This document shows, piece after piece, positions 33,326 through 46,918 of a stretch of DNA of 64,000 nucleotides. Position 1 is the first letter of the stretch. Each line of letters opens with the position of its first letter. The stretch covers positions 62,001 to 126,000 of the forward strand of contig CAJNAR010000023.1 of the NCBI GenBank assembly GCA_905220665.1, given 5' to 3'. The position numbers and the translations under genes are program-made. This stretch comes from Albugo candida. Its lineage: Eukaryota > Oomycota > Peronosporomycetes > Albuginales > Albuginaceae. A model generated the notes under the pieces. It was not told the origin of the DNA, searched no databases, and worked only from the letters and a program-made list of their open reading frames with translations.

Positions 33326-35659
33326 ATGAAAAGGTTGCATTGCTCCCTCGCTGTGCGTCTTCTTGTGATCGCGTGTCTACGCTGGCCAGCATGTGACGCG
33401 TCTGAATGTACTTCAATCACACAGAATGTATTGACGAGTGAAAACTGCCCTGCCAATTGTCTGAACAATCCGTGTGTCTTATACGCTCCTTCCCTGCGCA
33501 CTCGACTTCCATGCAGAAATACTGGCGCTTCTGGCTCATGTCTGGTCGACAGTAGCTACACTTCCGATTCCGGGCCGTGTGAGATCACCTATCAGTGCCT
33601 GGACTCTATGGTGAACGCACAAGACAGTTGGTTTCTATCAACCGGATACATCAAACAGAGTGACACAATGACACAAGCATACGTCACAGTCATTGAAAAT
33701 CTTCGATTCGATCCTTCGATCGTCTCCGTGTACGTCTTTTTCCACTCATAATTTCCTCTGCTAACATTTTGCAATCAGGCAACTGAATGGAGGGCCCACA
33801 ATCGGTACCAAAGGTGTCATGCAAAACATTCAATTAGAGCCTTCGTTCTTCTCCAATCAGCCGAGCACCGTCTTGCAATTGTACGTCAAAACCAATGTTT
33901 TTCCATACTATCACTAAGTCATTTCTCAGTATTGGAATGCATATTAATTTGCGCGCTTTTTTGGATCAATCGAATGTGAATTTCCCTCCAACATTGACGC
34001 ATTTGTACCTGGTCAATGTCAACTTACAAGCTCTCCCCAAACAAATTGCCAATTGCTCTCTCACGTACCTGTACGCACTCTATTGACAATGGCATAGTCC
34101 TATCCTCTAATGTATCACTATTTCTCCATAGCGATATATCTCAAAACTACCTCACTTCCTTCCCTTCGGAAACAAGCAGTTTGTATCGAAGTCTTCAGTC
34201 ATTGACCACACTCAATTTGGCCGAAAACAATATCGCTAATCTGAGCAGTCCGCTTCCTTCCAAATTGGAGAATCTGTGCGTTGTGTCGCATTACGCGGCG
34301 TAAGGCTCACTGCTCACTCACATTTGATCTGTTAGCACACTATCAGGCAACCCGATGGAATTCATACCACCGGTTGTATTTCTTTCGAATGCGTTGAAAG
34401 AGTTGCGAATGAAAGCGTGTCAGTTGTCAAATGTGAAATTAACGTCAGAGCAATTTGCATTTTTAGAGTCTCTATCGACTTTCGACGCGGATATGGCATT
34501 TTCAGGTCATTGTGCTCGCGGGTATGGAGCCACAGCGTCTCGAAATGGCAAAGTGTGTGTGTTTGGAGCTGCTGATACGACTTCGACTTCTTCATCGACG
34601 GGACTTATCGTCGGACTTGTGCTTGGCGCTGTAGGAATTGTACTCGTTGCTTGCTCGTATGTGTATTGGCGTCGAAAAAGTCGTCAGGAAAAGTACTCGA
34701 CAAAGGGAAATAGTCGTTTCGACACCGATCTCACTGAAGATATGCTTCGAGACGGAAGTGGCGGCGTATCTGGTGAGACGCACGGATCCTCGAGTATTTG
34801 GAATGATTCCGACTTGCTAGCGGTTCGAGTCGATTACAAAGATGTCCGACTTGTAAAGCTGTTGTCTCGTGGAGGCTTTGGCGAAGTCTGGCTTGGATCG
34901 TACATGAACGAAGAAGTCGCTGTGAAGCGATTGCTTTCCGGCAAAAAGACGATGAGCGATGCATTAGCATTTGCTTCCGAAGTCAAAGTGATGGCGAAAT
35001 TGGAACATCCGAAAATCGTCCGATTCATTGGCGTTGCGTGGTCGACGGCATTGACAATTCAGGCCGTCACGGAGTATATGGATTGTGGAGATTTGAAAAG
35101 TCTGTTGAATTCTCGCAAAGGCTCCTCACTCACTTGGGCGAATCTCAAATGTCAGATCGCGATCGATATCGCCGATGCGCTCGTGTATATGCACACAATG
35201 AATCCGAAAATCATTCATCGCGATCTCAAGTCTCGAAACGTTCTCGTGGATGCACAACAGGGAGCCAAATTGAGCGATTTCGGGATCTCTAGGAATCGAT
35301 CATTAGAAGACACAATGACAGCCGGTGTTGGTACTGCTCGATGGATTGCCCCGGAAGTCATTCTCGGCGGACATTACACGGAATTGGCCGATGTGTACTC
35401 ATTGGGCGTCGTACTGACGGAATTGGATACGTGTAAGAATCCTTTTCATGATGCGGTGAATACCAACGGATCCAAGATGCAAGATGTCACAATCTTACAA
35501 TTGGTGTCATCCGGACAGCTAAAGCCTTCCTTCTCTCCAAGCTGTCCTTCTTCGATCGTGAAATTGGCGGAAGCGTGTCTTGCATTCCATCCATCCGAAC
35601 GACCGGGAGCCATCCACGTGTCGTATGAACTTCGGAAAATCCTACGAGAAGAGCTTTGA
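33326..35659 (+). CDS. LRR receptor-like protein kinase (TKL family)
   Basis: Exons 33326-33729, 33779-33880, 33930-34070, 34132-34275 and 34336-35659 join to 704 residues. The order is signal peptide (LAVRLLVIACLRWPACDA), a cysteine-rich segment, four to six short leucine-rich repeats, a single transmembrane helix (TGLIVGLVLGAVGIVLVAC), a basic juxtamembrane stretch and a kinase domain. Kinase motifs are intact: GGFGEVWLG, VAVKRL, HRDLKSRNVLVD, DFGIS, and GTARWIAPEV typical of TKL kinases. It should sit in the plasma membrane and signal on ligand binding; the ligand is unknown. All four introns are 49-61 bases and in phase 2, so each internal exon (102, 141, 144 bases) can be gained or lost without breaking the frame. 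The ORF at 34355 alone misses the signal peptide and most of the ectodomain. Confidence 0.9.
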
Positions 35660-35837
35660 GACGAGATCATGGAATTCTATGGGTGCATGGAGGCTTTGTG
35701 TAGTGGAAATGAAAGCGTGCGTTCAATGTCGAGTGAGACGATCAACTGACTGAAAATGAATGATTCCATCAGACTTGCGAGAAGATAGAAGACATGATAG
35801 CTATATTGCGTGTAACACACAGTCTTTCACTGGCGAC

Positions 35838-38303
<2,466 letters not shown>

Positions 38304-39165
38304 TGTTTTTAGAAGTTGAAAAAGATACAATTATCTACGGATTACATACATTCAGGGTGAATTGTGTGAATGTATTATTGGATCGCTCCCCCTTTGAAAT
38401 GAATACAAAGCAGCCGACGGCGAAGGGAGCGCGATCGCAGTTTAAGAATGAGGTAAGAGGGCAAAGGTACCTTTTTCCTTTCGCTCGCTTTCCTTTCTCG
38501 TTCTTTGCCGTTGGCGAAATTTTCGTTTGTGTTGGATTTGGCTCGGGGTTAATACCGGTACTTTATTGATACCGGTATCTGGTCGCCATTGAAGAGATAC
38601 GAAAGGCTTACTTTACAAAATCTGTGGAGGTATTCCAGCGTCTTGGCGTTGTATTAAAAGAAAACTACAGTTGTTCGATACGCACTTCTATAGACCTATA
38701 TTACCATCATTCTGTTTCTAAGGACGTTCATTCTTGCTACATGAATTCATTTGATATTCTTATTAAACTCTTATCCGAAAGGTGCGTTCAGTTACATGTC
38801 AAATGAAACATGCGGCGTAATGTCCCACTTGACTTTGTACTCAAGTTAGACTGACTAATTAAAGTGCATTCGTCAGTGAGTCAATCAAATCGAACGTAAG
38901 CGGTTCAGTCTCTTCATCTTCTTTTCCCCAAGCAATCTCCAAGTACACTTAAGAATTCCACTGCACCTTAAAACATATGTACAGCACTTTTCCGTAGATC
39001 ATAAGTAATTAACGTAGAAAGTCTGACTGTATATTTCACGCTGTGCAGAATAATCGCTCGCAAAGCATTGATGCAAACGCTTAAAACCCACTAATCAAAG
39101 CAATTTGAAAATAAAATAAAATTGAGACTTATCGATACTGTACAACCAAAGGAACGAGTAAAGCA
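38304..39165. other. Divergent intergenic region with paired ACCGGT palindromes
   Basis: This gap separates the CDC48 start (minus) from the next plus-strand gene, so it holds both promoters. ATACCGGTA occurs at 38552-38560 and again, as ATACCGGTAT, at 38569-38578, 17 bases apart. No coding frame was recognised. Confidence 0.5.
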
Positions 39166-40394
39166 ATGTCTCATTTCTCCATTTGGTTGTTCTTTCGTAT
39201 CGCTTTATCGCTTCTGAACGTCTGTAAGTTGCCCCCATGTAAATTACTCGACATCTGCTCATCTTCTCTCAGTACGAGGCCAGCAGTGTCCAACGGTCTG
39301 TAATACCACGCCTGTGTATGGTTTTGCAGCTGGCGGGGTACCCGGATGCACATGCGCGCCGGGAAGTTCGTCCAATGGATGTGAATGTGGGAAATGTTAC
39401 GTACCCTCGAATGGAGGTGTGTATGGTTACTCGTATCAAGCTGATGGAACGTGTCCATTTAAGGGAATTGACTGCTGTAAGTCCTTTCGATAAGCCGAGA
39501 AATTATGCTAAGTCTCTGTTTACATACAGCCAAATGCACACAAATAGAAACAGATCCGATAAAGGAAGCAGAAAAATCTACAAAGAGTGATGTTCCTGTT
39601 ACAGTGAATGCTACCAACACGTTACAAAAGCCCGAAATCGAATCAGACCGTGAAACCACGTCAAAAGGTTGCGTTGAAATGTGACATCATAAAGTACGAG
39701 TCTGATAGTATCCCTCTAGTGCCATCAACTCCTGCGCCACCAACGACTCCATCACCGTCACCATCATCGCCGCCCTCCAGCCAAGAAAATACCACTAATA
39801 AGGGCTCTGAAGATGACGATATCATTCCCATAAACACAGGCATTCCTCATCAGCTCTACCCATCGTCTTGAACTGACATTCTCTCTGATGATAGAAAAGT
39901 CGAGAGGATTAGCGACGTGGCAAATTGTTGTCATCATTTGCTGTTGCACAATGGGTTTTATTGTGGTTATGGTAGCGATATTGTCTTGTTATTGTCGAGC
40001 ACGGAAGCGACTGGTAGCAAACGAAGCCGCCGAAGATGACGCAGACTTTTACCGGTTCAATTTCGATTTACCAACAACAGGAACACCGGCGGTATTGAAG
40101 TCCTCTATGATGAATGCGCGTGGATACAACGCACTTAGCAGAGAACAACGTGAAAGTTGTAGTGGATCTACGCTAAGTGCCGCAGTAAGTGCCCATCAGG
40201 TTTCTCGACGCGGATCAGGCGATAGTACAGTAGCCCTCGATACAGCAGATTCTGCTACCGATCGACATACTACCTTACAAAGTCTCCGCGAAAATAGCAA
40301 ATCAAATCAATCGAATCGGAATCTCAATAGTGAGCAACGAATCGGAAATGAGATTTTAAGTGGGAGGAAAGAATCTCTAATGATAGATTTATAA
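39166..40394 (+). CDS. Single-pass membrane protein with cysteine-rich ectodomain
   Basis: Proposed exons 39166-39223, 39273-39476, 39530-39667, 39720-39839 and 39895-40394 join to 339 residues. The N-terminus is a signal peptide (IWLFFRIALSLLNV). The ectodomain has 11 cysteines, including the cluster GCECGKCYV, then a Thr/Pro/Ser-rich stalk (TPAPPTTPSPSPSSPPSS) with acidic residues. One transmembrane helix (IVVIICCCTMGFIVVMVAIL) precedes a serine-rich cytoplasmic tail of about 140 residues. Introns 1 and 2 have standard GTAAGT donors. Intron 3 has a weak GTTGCG donor, and intron 4 needs a GC donor to keep frame; both are inferred from frame continuity. I do not recognise the ectodomain. The layout is that of a surface receptor or adhesion protein. 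Confidence 0.65.
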
Positions 40395-40617
40395 ATAAAA
40401 TGATGGAGGTATTACGTTGTAAAGAAATAAAATGGGATCAGAGTGGTGTATTGATCATAAAGATAAGAAACGAAAAGAACAAGTACGATCGAGTCTTTCG
40501 ATGAAGCTTTCAACGCGCTCAACTCTCCATTTCGTTCTCTCAAAAGTATCTGTAAATGTATTTCGTATTCATCCTTTCCCATTCATAAATTCTCGATAAA
40601 TAATTGGCTAAAAATTC

Positions 40618-41337
40618 TTATGCTTTCTCCAAATCTGATGAAACAGGAACAAATATCTTGGCGTCCATAATAGCGACGCTGGAATGCATCGAAACGTATC
40701 CTTTTGTTCGTGGATAGATGACGAATAGCGACAATTGCATACCCGCCAGGAAAAAATTGATCAAATTCGGGAGAAACACAATGATATCGCGTATCATGAG
40801 ACCGTACACGAGCCACAAAATACTGTTCATGAATGCGGCGACAATCATTGGAAATGGCAACATGTCGGAACTTTTTTCGGCGATCACTTTTTTCACAACC
40901 GCTAAAGGCGATGCAAACATGACCGTGCACACTGATATCCCAGTGTATCCCACAACTGATTGTACTGTTGCATGCGACACTGGAGCAAATAGACAAAATG
41001 AGAAGAAGATCGACAATGCTACTGCCATTCCAATCAGACATTTCCGGACGTGTACAGAGTCGCTGGCATATTTGGAGAATATATAAAGGTAATAGGTCAC
41101 GATAATGATTCCAACGGCATTTGTCAGTAAGAGTGGGAATATGTTGTGAGCGAGAATTCCGTATAAACACCAGCATATCGCGTTGCAAAACATCGAAGTG
41201 AGTGGAAGAATGCGTCGGGAATGCTTTATTTTCGCGGCCTGAATAGCTCGAATGTCTGCAAATGGACTGGCAAAGAGATACAGCGAGGACATTGATGCAA
41301 AGAATTTGACGACATTGATCACTGCAGTTGATACCAT
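40618..41337 (-). CDS. SWEET sugar transporter
   Basis: 239 residues from the ATG at 41337 (MVSTAVINVVKFF), which places the first helix as in other SWEETs. The open frame extends further upstream (TTG at 41406) without another in-frame ATG, and a spliced upstream exon cannot be excluded. Seven hydrophobic segments form two MtN3/saliva triple-helix units joined by a linker helix. Motifs include ASPFADIRAI after helix 1, NAICWCLYGI, YTGISVCTVMFASPLAVVKK and NSILWLVYGL. SWEETs carry hexoses or sucrose along gradients across the plasma membrane. For a biotrophic oomycete it could take up host sugar, but this is inference. Confidence 0.9.
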   Translation of the reverse strand: MVSTAVINVVKFFASMSSLYLFASPFADIRAIQAAKIKHSRRILPLTSMFCNAICWCLYGILAHNIFPLLLTNAVGIIIVTYYLYIFSKYASDSVHVRKCLIGMAVALSIFFSFCLFAPVSHATVQSVVGYTGISVCTVMFASPLAVVKKVIAEKSSDMLPFPMIVAAFMNSILWLVYGLMIRDIIVFLPNLINFFLAGMQLSLFVIYPRTKGYVSMHSSVAIMDAKIFVPVSSDLEKA

Positions 41338-41637
41338 ATCTACCGTTTGATAGAGATTGAAAAGTGAATGACGCAGAGCAATTAAGAGAAGCGGTTCATC
41401 ATCCAATGTGCCAATTTCGTATTCAAAATAGATGAAAATACCTAAATATAGGCGAAAGAGCTATAAATGCCCTCGATTTAGGTGCAAAGATACCTTATCA
41501 AAACATAACTGCTGTGCCAATCTCGCATAACTGCAGCTGACATGATCGATAATAATTCCCATATACTCGGTCAAACGCAGCGAACCAATCAATCCACTTG
41601 AATCACTTTTCATTGCGATTATTTCTCTCTTGCCGAC

Positions 41638-42556
41638 ATGCCTCGTGGACCTCGTAAGCATCTAAAGCGTCTATCAGCGCCCAAGCATTGGATGCTTGGG
41701 AAGCTGGATGGTGTATGGGCCCCACGTCCTTCCTCTGGTCCACACAAGCTGCGCGAATGTCTTCCATTGATTATCATCTTACGTAATCGACTAAAGTATG
41801 CGTTGACAAAACAAGAAGTCACCATGATATGCATGCAGAAAGCAATCAAAGTGGACGGTAAAATCCGCGTGGATCCCAATTTCCCTGCAGGTTTTATGGA
41901 TATCGTTGAAATTCCCAAAAGCGGTGATCAGTTTCGCTTGTTGTACGACACCAAAGGGCGATTCGTCTTACATCGTGTCAACCACGAAGAGAAAAAGTAC
42001 AAACTTTGTAAAGTCATCCGTCAAGAATACACAAAGAAAGCGATTCCGTATGTTGCAACCAACGATGGCCGAACGATTCGCTACCCGGATCCGCTCGTCC
42101 GAATTAATGACACTGTGAAAATTGATTTAGAAACCGGCAAAATCGTTGATTTTATTAAATTTGAAACTGGAAATCTTGTCATGGTCACACGGGGACGAAA
42201 TACCGGTATTGTTGGAATGCTGCATCAAATTGAGAGGTAGGAACACACCCTTTCTATCATACTAGCTCTACGAGCAGGGTGTGGTGGTAACTGTCTCCAT
42301 TGTGGCTATATGCACGCAAGCTGCGAATCAAGTCGTATTTGTCTCACATGCTTGTGCTTTCTTTCGTAGACACGAAGGTTCCTTCAGTATCGCACGTATC
42401 AGAGATTCAACAGGTCATGAATTTGCCACTCGTTTGGGTAATGTGTTTGTGATTGGAGTTGGATCACGACCTTGGATCTCACTTCCAAAGGGAAAAGGGA
42501 TCAAGCTCAGTATCTTGGAAGAGCGTAGTGTTCGAGAACAAAAGAGTCTCAATTAG
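41638..42556 (+). CDS. RPS4: 40S ribosomal protein eS4
   Basis: Exons 41638-42236 and 42370-42556 join to 261 residues, against 263 in human. It begins [20 protein letters not shown]. The RNA-binding S4 region, KOW-like segment (TGKIVDF...[13 protein letters not shown]) and C-terminal [10 protein letters not shown] are all present. The intron is 133 bases, the longest in the window, with GTAGGA donor and TCGTAG acceptor in phase 2. Reading on without splicing stops at TAG after HQIER. It is part of the small ribosomal subunit and shares a short divergent upstream region of 300 bases with the SWEET gene. Confidence 0.97.
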
Positions 42557-43198
42557 AAGCAGATGTACTTTGACTGAGCTAACGAGAGAATACAGGAGAG
42601 ATTCGCTAGTTGAGAGTTGACGAATCGCGAGTCATGCTGTCTATCCACCCACCGCCATCCTCATTGACGCGCGCTCCGACGTCATACGTTAAAGGGCATC
42701 CATTATCATACATTAACCAACACTTTGACTACCCTTAATAGAGAGCGTACTTGTGATGGTAATAGACTTTGTATCGCAATTCGTGTTGCCGGTCAATCGC
42801 TCATCATTTGATCAGCACTCTATACCGCGCATCCCGAAATCTTTAGACGTCAGTTGTGATTCATACGACGACAGGAAATGAAAAGAAAAAAGTCGTGTAC
42901 AGCTTACAAACGAACAAAAGCGACAAAAAGCGAAAAGCATCCGAATCGTATGGTATCACTGTAAACGACCTTCGTCCCTACTGACGCGAAAAGTATCCTT
43001 CGCGCATGGCAGTCATTCCCTTCACCCATTCGACCCTTGTAAGCTCCTAACGTATTTCGGGATAGGTCTGTAGGATACAGTCGTTTCTCTCTTTTTATCT
43101 TATCTTATCTTATCTTATCTTAAGTTCGTATCGAAAGTCAAAAAGTTGGAACAGTTTAATTGCTCCAAACGTTGTGCCGTATAACTAATTCCTAAACA
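42557..43198. other. Intergenic region with a pentanucleotide microsatellite
   Basis: No gene recognised. It holds the 3' flank of eS4 and the promoter of the hydrolase gene. Confidence 0.5.
43095..43121 (+). repeat. TTATC pentanucleotide microsatellite
   Basis: About five uninterrupted copies of the TTATC unit, roughly 80-100 bases upstream of the hydrolase start codon. Confidence 0.9.
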
Positions 43199-44849
43199 AT
43201 GGGAAACTCTGAATCTCGCGGTACCACGGACCATCCATTGACACTTACTGTACCGGAATCAGCTTTGTCTTCTTGTTGTGAGAATGACATTGCACGAATT
43301 CACCGATCTTCCACTTTACCGCCTCCTTATGCAGCTGAGAATCACACGACATCAACACTGCTTCCGAATTCTGTATCTGTAACACTCGATACCGATATCT
43401 CACGTCGTGGCGATCATTTACACTCTCAATCGCTTCATAACGAGCGCGGTGGCATCGAATTAGGACAACAAGTCGTAGAGGACACCACCACTAAAGTCGG
43501 TTATTGGTATCTGATAAAAAACGGATACAATGAACTCGTTCATTTGATCATTCGACCGCCTAGAGCTAGGTATCAAATCAAGGATCTTGGACCACACCAA
43601 TTTACATTTCTAGGATCGCACTATTACCGCTCCGACTTTCAAGTTGTAAATGCTCGGAATCAGACCTTAGAGTGCTCGTTTTGGCGCGTGAAGGGATTGG
43701 ACAATAGCCAGAAACCTCCATGTGTCATCTATCTCCATGGGAACTCGTCATGTCGCTTGGAATGTCTCTCAATCTTACGAACGTGTTTATCGTCCGGCCT
43801 CAGTGTCGTTGCCTTTGATGGAGCAGGAAGCGGGAAATCACAAGGAGAGTACATTTCGTTGGGGTATTATGAGCGAGACGACTTGCAGGCTGTGATACAG
43901 CATCTACGGGATAACGAATGGGTCTCCAGCGTCGGGTTATGGGGTCGAAGTATGGGAGCAGCAACAGCCTTACTCCATGTGGATCGCGATCCATCGATTG
44001 CTGGGGTTATCATTGACTCGGCATTTACGAGTTTAGAGGAATTAGTGCAAGAAATCGTCGAGCAGGGACGACAGGAAGGTCTCAGTATTCCGTCGTGGGC
44101 GCTCAAATTGGTGATGCGATGTATACGCTCTTCCGTGCAGAAACGGGCACATTTTGACGTTCGGGATTTAGCGCCGAGGAATCACGCATCGGAATCGTTT
44201 GTACCGGCAATGTTTGTAGCCGCTCGAAATGATTCGTTCATTGGAGCACATCACAGTAAAGAACTGCATGAGTTGTACGCAGGAGATAAGAATTTGGTGA
44301 TTGTCGATGGAGATCACAATACGCTTCGACCTTCGTTCCTGTTGGATTCCGCGGGTATTTTCCTACAGAACGCGTTACACATTGATCCGATCTCTGTACC
44401 ACACGCAAATGTATCGATTCCCGGTCATGGGCTCATTCGTCGACGTAGTGGACGCTTACCTTGGTCAACTTCCAAATCAGCTTGGCTCGAGAAGGAGACT
44501 CCTACCTCTGCACAAGCGTCTCATTCACGTCAGCGTCCAAGCAGTAAGAATGGAGTGAAGACAAAGGTGTCGGAGAGAGAATGGAAAGCCTGGCAATCAG
44601 AGAACGTCACCCACAAATTGTCAGTGACGGAGACGGAATCCCAATTGATGATCCCGGAAAGCGCGTGGAATTGTGCTGTGTGTACTTTTCGGAATGCTCC
44701 AATGATGTCGCGGGTACGCATACCGCTGCATGAATTCTATCGTTTTGATGATCGCTTTGTAGTGTGATATTTGCCACAGTCGATATCGACCTAAAGCCCC
44801 CGAAGATCGGAAGCGTGGATCGCATCGTAGCAGAAAGTATTCGCTCTGA
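43199..44849 (+). CDS. Alpha/beta hydrolase with N-myristoylation signal and C-terminal RanBP2 zinc finger
   Basis: Exons 43199-44713 and 44763-44849 join to 533 residues. It starts MGNSESR, a strong N-myristoylation site. The hydrolase fold has the oxyanion segment YLHGNSSC, nucleophile Ser251 in GRSMGA, acid Asp345 in ARNDSF and His373 in GDHNTL, so the triad is complete. The C-terminal W490-x-C492-x2-C495-x3-N-x6-C506-x2-C509 is a perfect RanBP2-type finger. Its last two cysteines come only from exon 2, which supports the 49-base intron (GTACGC...TTTGTAG). Unspliced reading gives 522 residues with half a finger. Relatives include depalmitoylase-like hydrolases of the ABHD17 type. Substrate is unknown; the finger suggests binding to ubiquitin or RNA. 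Confidence 0.85.
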
Positions 44850-44934
44850 AAGCGCACGCTTCATGTCGAATTCAGTGGCGCTAGAATCAATACAGTATGA
44901 CCTATTTATTACCGTCAAACACCAATGTCTATCG

Positions 44935-46167
44935 TTAGGAATTGTGGTTCCGTCGTGCGGCAGCCGCAGTTTTCTTTACGGCCGCTTCGTGTCGTTGGAA
45001 TGTGTTTCTTCTCACAATTGCTTTCGCTTTATGCGTTGTTTTCTTCGCATTGAAAGTACTGAAAATGGGTGGAAGTTGATTCAAAGTATCGTCCGACTCG
45101 AATGGCTGCTGTGAAAGAGACGAAAGGCTTTGGGAAATGTCAAAACGGCGTGAAACGATGTCAGAGGCATTGACGTACCTCCCATGCACCGCTGGTAAAG
45201 GTACGGTATCTTCCATCGAGATTCCTGTTTCCGGGACACTCTCATTGCCGTGCATCGATGGAATGGATTTTGTACGACTGATTTCAGGAACACGAAATGG
45301 AGCAAAGTACGCGTGCTGCAACACCTGTCGCGCACTGAGTCTTTTCTTGGGATCGTACACGAGCATTTTCGACATCAGATCGATGGCATCCGATGACGCG
45401 TGTGGAATGAGCGATGAAAGCGACGTTCCCTTCTGATACGCGAAATCAAATTCGATATGAGCAGCTTTCTGTGTATGAAACTCTTCCAAGACATTTTGTG
45501 ACGGCGACCCCAAAATCGTATGAATCCGATGAAGCTGATCGAGTTCATTAGAGCCTGGAAAAAGCGCTTGTAAGGAAGTGATTTCAAAGAACACACATCC
45601 TGCACCCCACACATCCATTGCGGGTCCATAGAATCCATCCGTGAGAAGACATTCCGGCGCTCGGTACCATCGTGTGGAAATGTACTCTGTGTACGGCTGC
45701 TTGGAATAAATCCCGCGACACGACCCGAAATCGGCCAATTTCAGCGTTTGAGAATGTTCGATTAAAATGTTTTCCGGTTTGATATCGCGATGAAAGATTC
45801 CTCTGTGGTGCATATGATCGAGCGATACAATGAGCTGATACATCAACGATTGGATGAGATTTGGACTGAGGAATTGTCGACGTCCACGGATCAGTTCGTA
45901 GAGATTACATTCCATCAATTCAAAGACGAGCGCGAGACGACCGGAAGGCTGATCGTAGAGGACTTCTTCGAGTCGGATGATGTTTGGATGCGGCGATAAT
46001 CGACGTAAAGCCTGGATCTCACGCAAGTTATTGACTTGCTCGAGACTCGTAAAGTGGTTCTTCATACATTTGATCGCATGGAATTTCTCGTCTTTGACAT
46101 TTTGAGCCTTCAAAACCTCTGAAAATGTACCTTCACCTTTTTTCGAAATCAATCGATACTTACGCAT
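44935..46167 (-). CDS. MOK: MOK/RCK-family protein kinase
   Basis: 410 residues from the ATG at 46167 (MRKYRLISKKGEG), which aligns with the N-terminus of other MOK kinases; the longer frame from a GTG at 46251 is not favoured. Motifs: GEGTFSEVLK, AIKCMK, EQVNNLREIQALRRL, GIFHRDIKPENIL, DFGSC, activation loop YTEYISTRWYRAPECLL with the TEY phosphosite, and SLQALFPGSNELDQ. MOK, MAK and ICK kinases act in cilia and control length and intraflagellar transport. Its start codon faces that of DRC8, another axonemal gene, with only 113 bases between, suggesting shared control. The tail is basic and low-complexity. Confidence 0.9.
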   Translation of the reverse strand: MRKYRLISKKGEGTFSEVLKAQNVKDEKFHAIKCMKNHFTSLEQVNNLREIQALRRLSPHPNIIRLEEVLYDQPSGRLALVFELMECNLYELIRGRRQFLSPNLIQSLMYQLIVSLDHMHHRGIFHRDIKPENILIEHSQTLKLADFGSCRGIYSKQPYTEYISTRWYRAPECLLTDGFYGPAMDVWGAGCVFFEITSLQALFPGSNELDQLHRIHTILGSPSQNVLEEFHTQKAAHIEFDFAYQKGTSLSSLIPHASSDAIDLMSKMLVYDPKKRLSARQVLQHAYFAPFRVPEISRTKSIPSMHGNESVPETGISMEDTVPLPAVHGRYVNASDIVSRRFDISQSLSSLSQQPFESDDTLNQLPPIFSTFNAKKTTHKAKAIVRRNTFQRHEAAVKKTAAAARRNHNS

Positions 46168-46280
46168 TGAATCACTGGAAGACACGTCAATTTCGATGCA
46201 TCCGCAGTCGGTGAAAGCGCTCGGCGTCGATAGAGCTCCTCGACGTGTCACTGGCGATCTTAAAATAACGTTTGGGGTTT

Positions 46281-46902
46281 ATGAGCAAATTCGTGTCGGA
46301 TGAGAGCGCAAAGGCTCAACTTCGAGCGACGTTCGATCTTTTCGACAAAGAATTAAAGGGAATTGTGGTGCAAGAGTAAGGAATTGGGATTCGTGCGACA
46401 CAAACTGAGTGTTTTGGTAGAGAAGTGAGCACAATGATGCGATTCCTCGGCGTGTACCCAAGCGAGAAAGATTTGGTCAGAAAAGTACTGCCAGAGGTGT
46501 GTACATGATCTCGAGATCGTTGGGGGCTTTGCTTCAGTTCAGCGCGTTCGTAGATGCAAAGTGAGGAACAAACGACCTGTGTCGAGTATCATCGTTTCGA
46601 GAAGAAAATGCTCGAAATCATGGCTTCTGGCGAGTATCAACGCGATGATGACGAGACGTTACTTGCAGCATTTCGTGTCATTGACAAAGAGAACAAAGGC
46701 TTCATCGATGCTGACGTGTTACGTGATCTTTTGACGACGCAAGGAACAGCATTTCGAGACAAAGAAATTGACGGTACGTCACATGTCTTTGAATGAGACT
46801 TTAAACGAGAATTTCAATGCGATAGCGTTTTTGGAAATGGCCAAAGACTCAGCGACCGGAAGAGTGTATTACGAGGATTACATTGCGCTTTTTACGAATT
46901 GA
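46281..46902 (+). CDS. EF-hand protein of the dynein regulatory complex (DRC8/EFCAB2-like)
   Basis: Exons 46281-46375, 46421-46496, 46554-46773 and 46826-46902 join to 155 residues. The protein has paired EF-hand-like helices: ATFDLFDKELKGIVVQEEV, then FLGVYPSEKDL, and AFRVIDKENKGFIDADVL near the C-terminus, ending VYYEDYIALFTN. This order and spacing resemble EFCAB2 (DRC8), a subunit of the nexin-dynein regulatory complex that tunes flagellar beating. Introns are 45, 57 and 52 bases. The only long open frame, 46554-46796, is one exon. The first EF loop lacks several calcium ligands. Confidence 0.75.
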
Positions 46903-46918
46903 ATGTGTAGCATTACGC

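Noticed and set aside
41461..41661. First exon of the SWEET gene (ATG at 41613)
   Set aside because: Joining it needs a 33-base intron and puts a long non-SWEET leader before helix 1. The ATG at 41337 is simpler.
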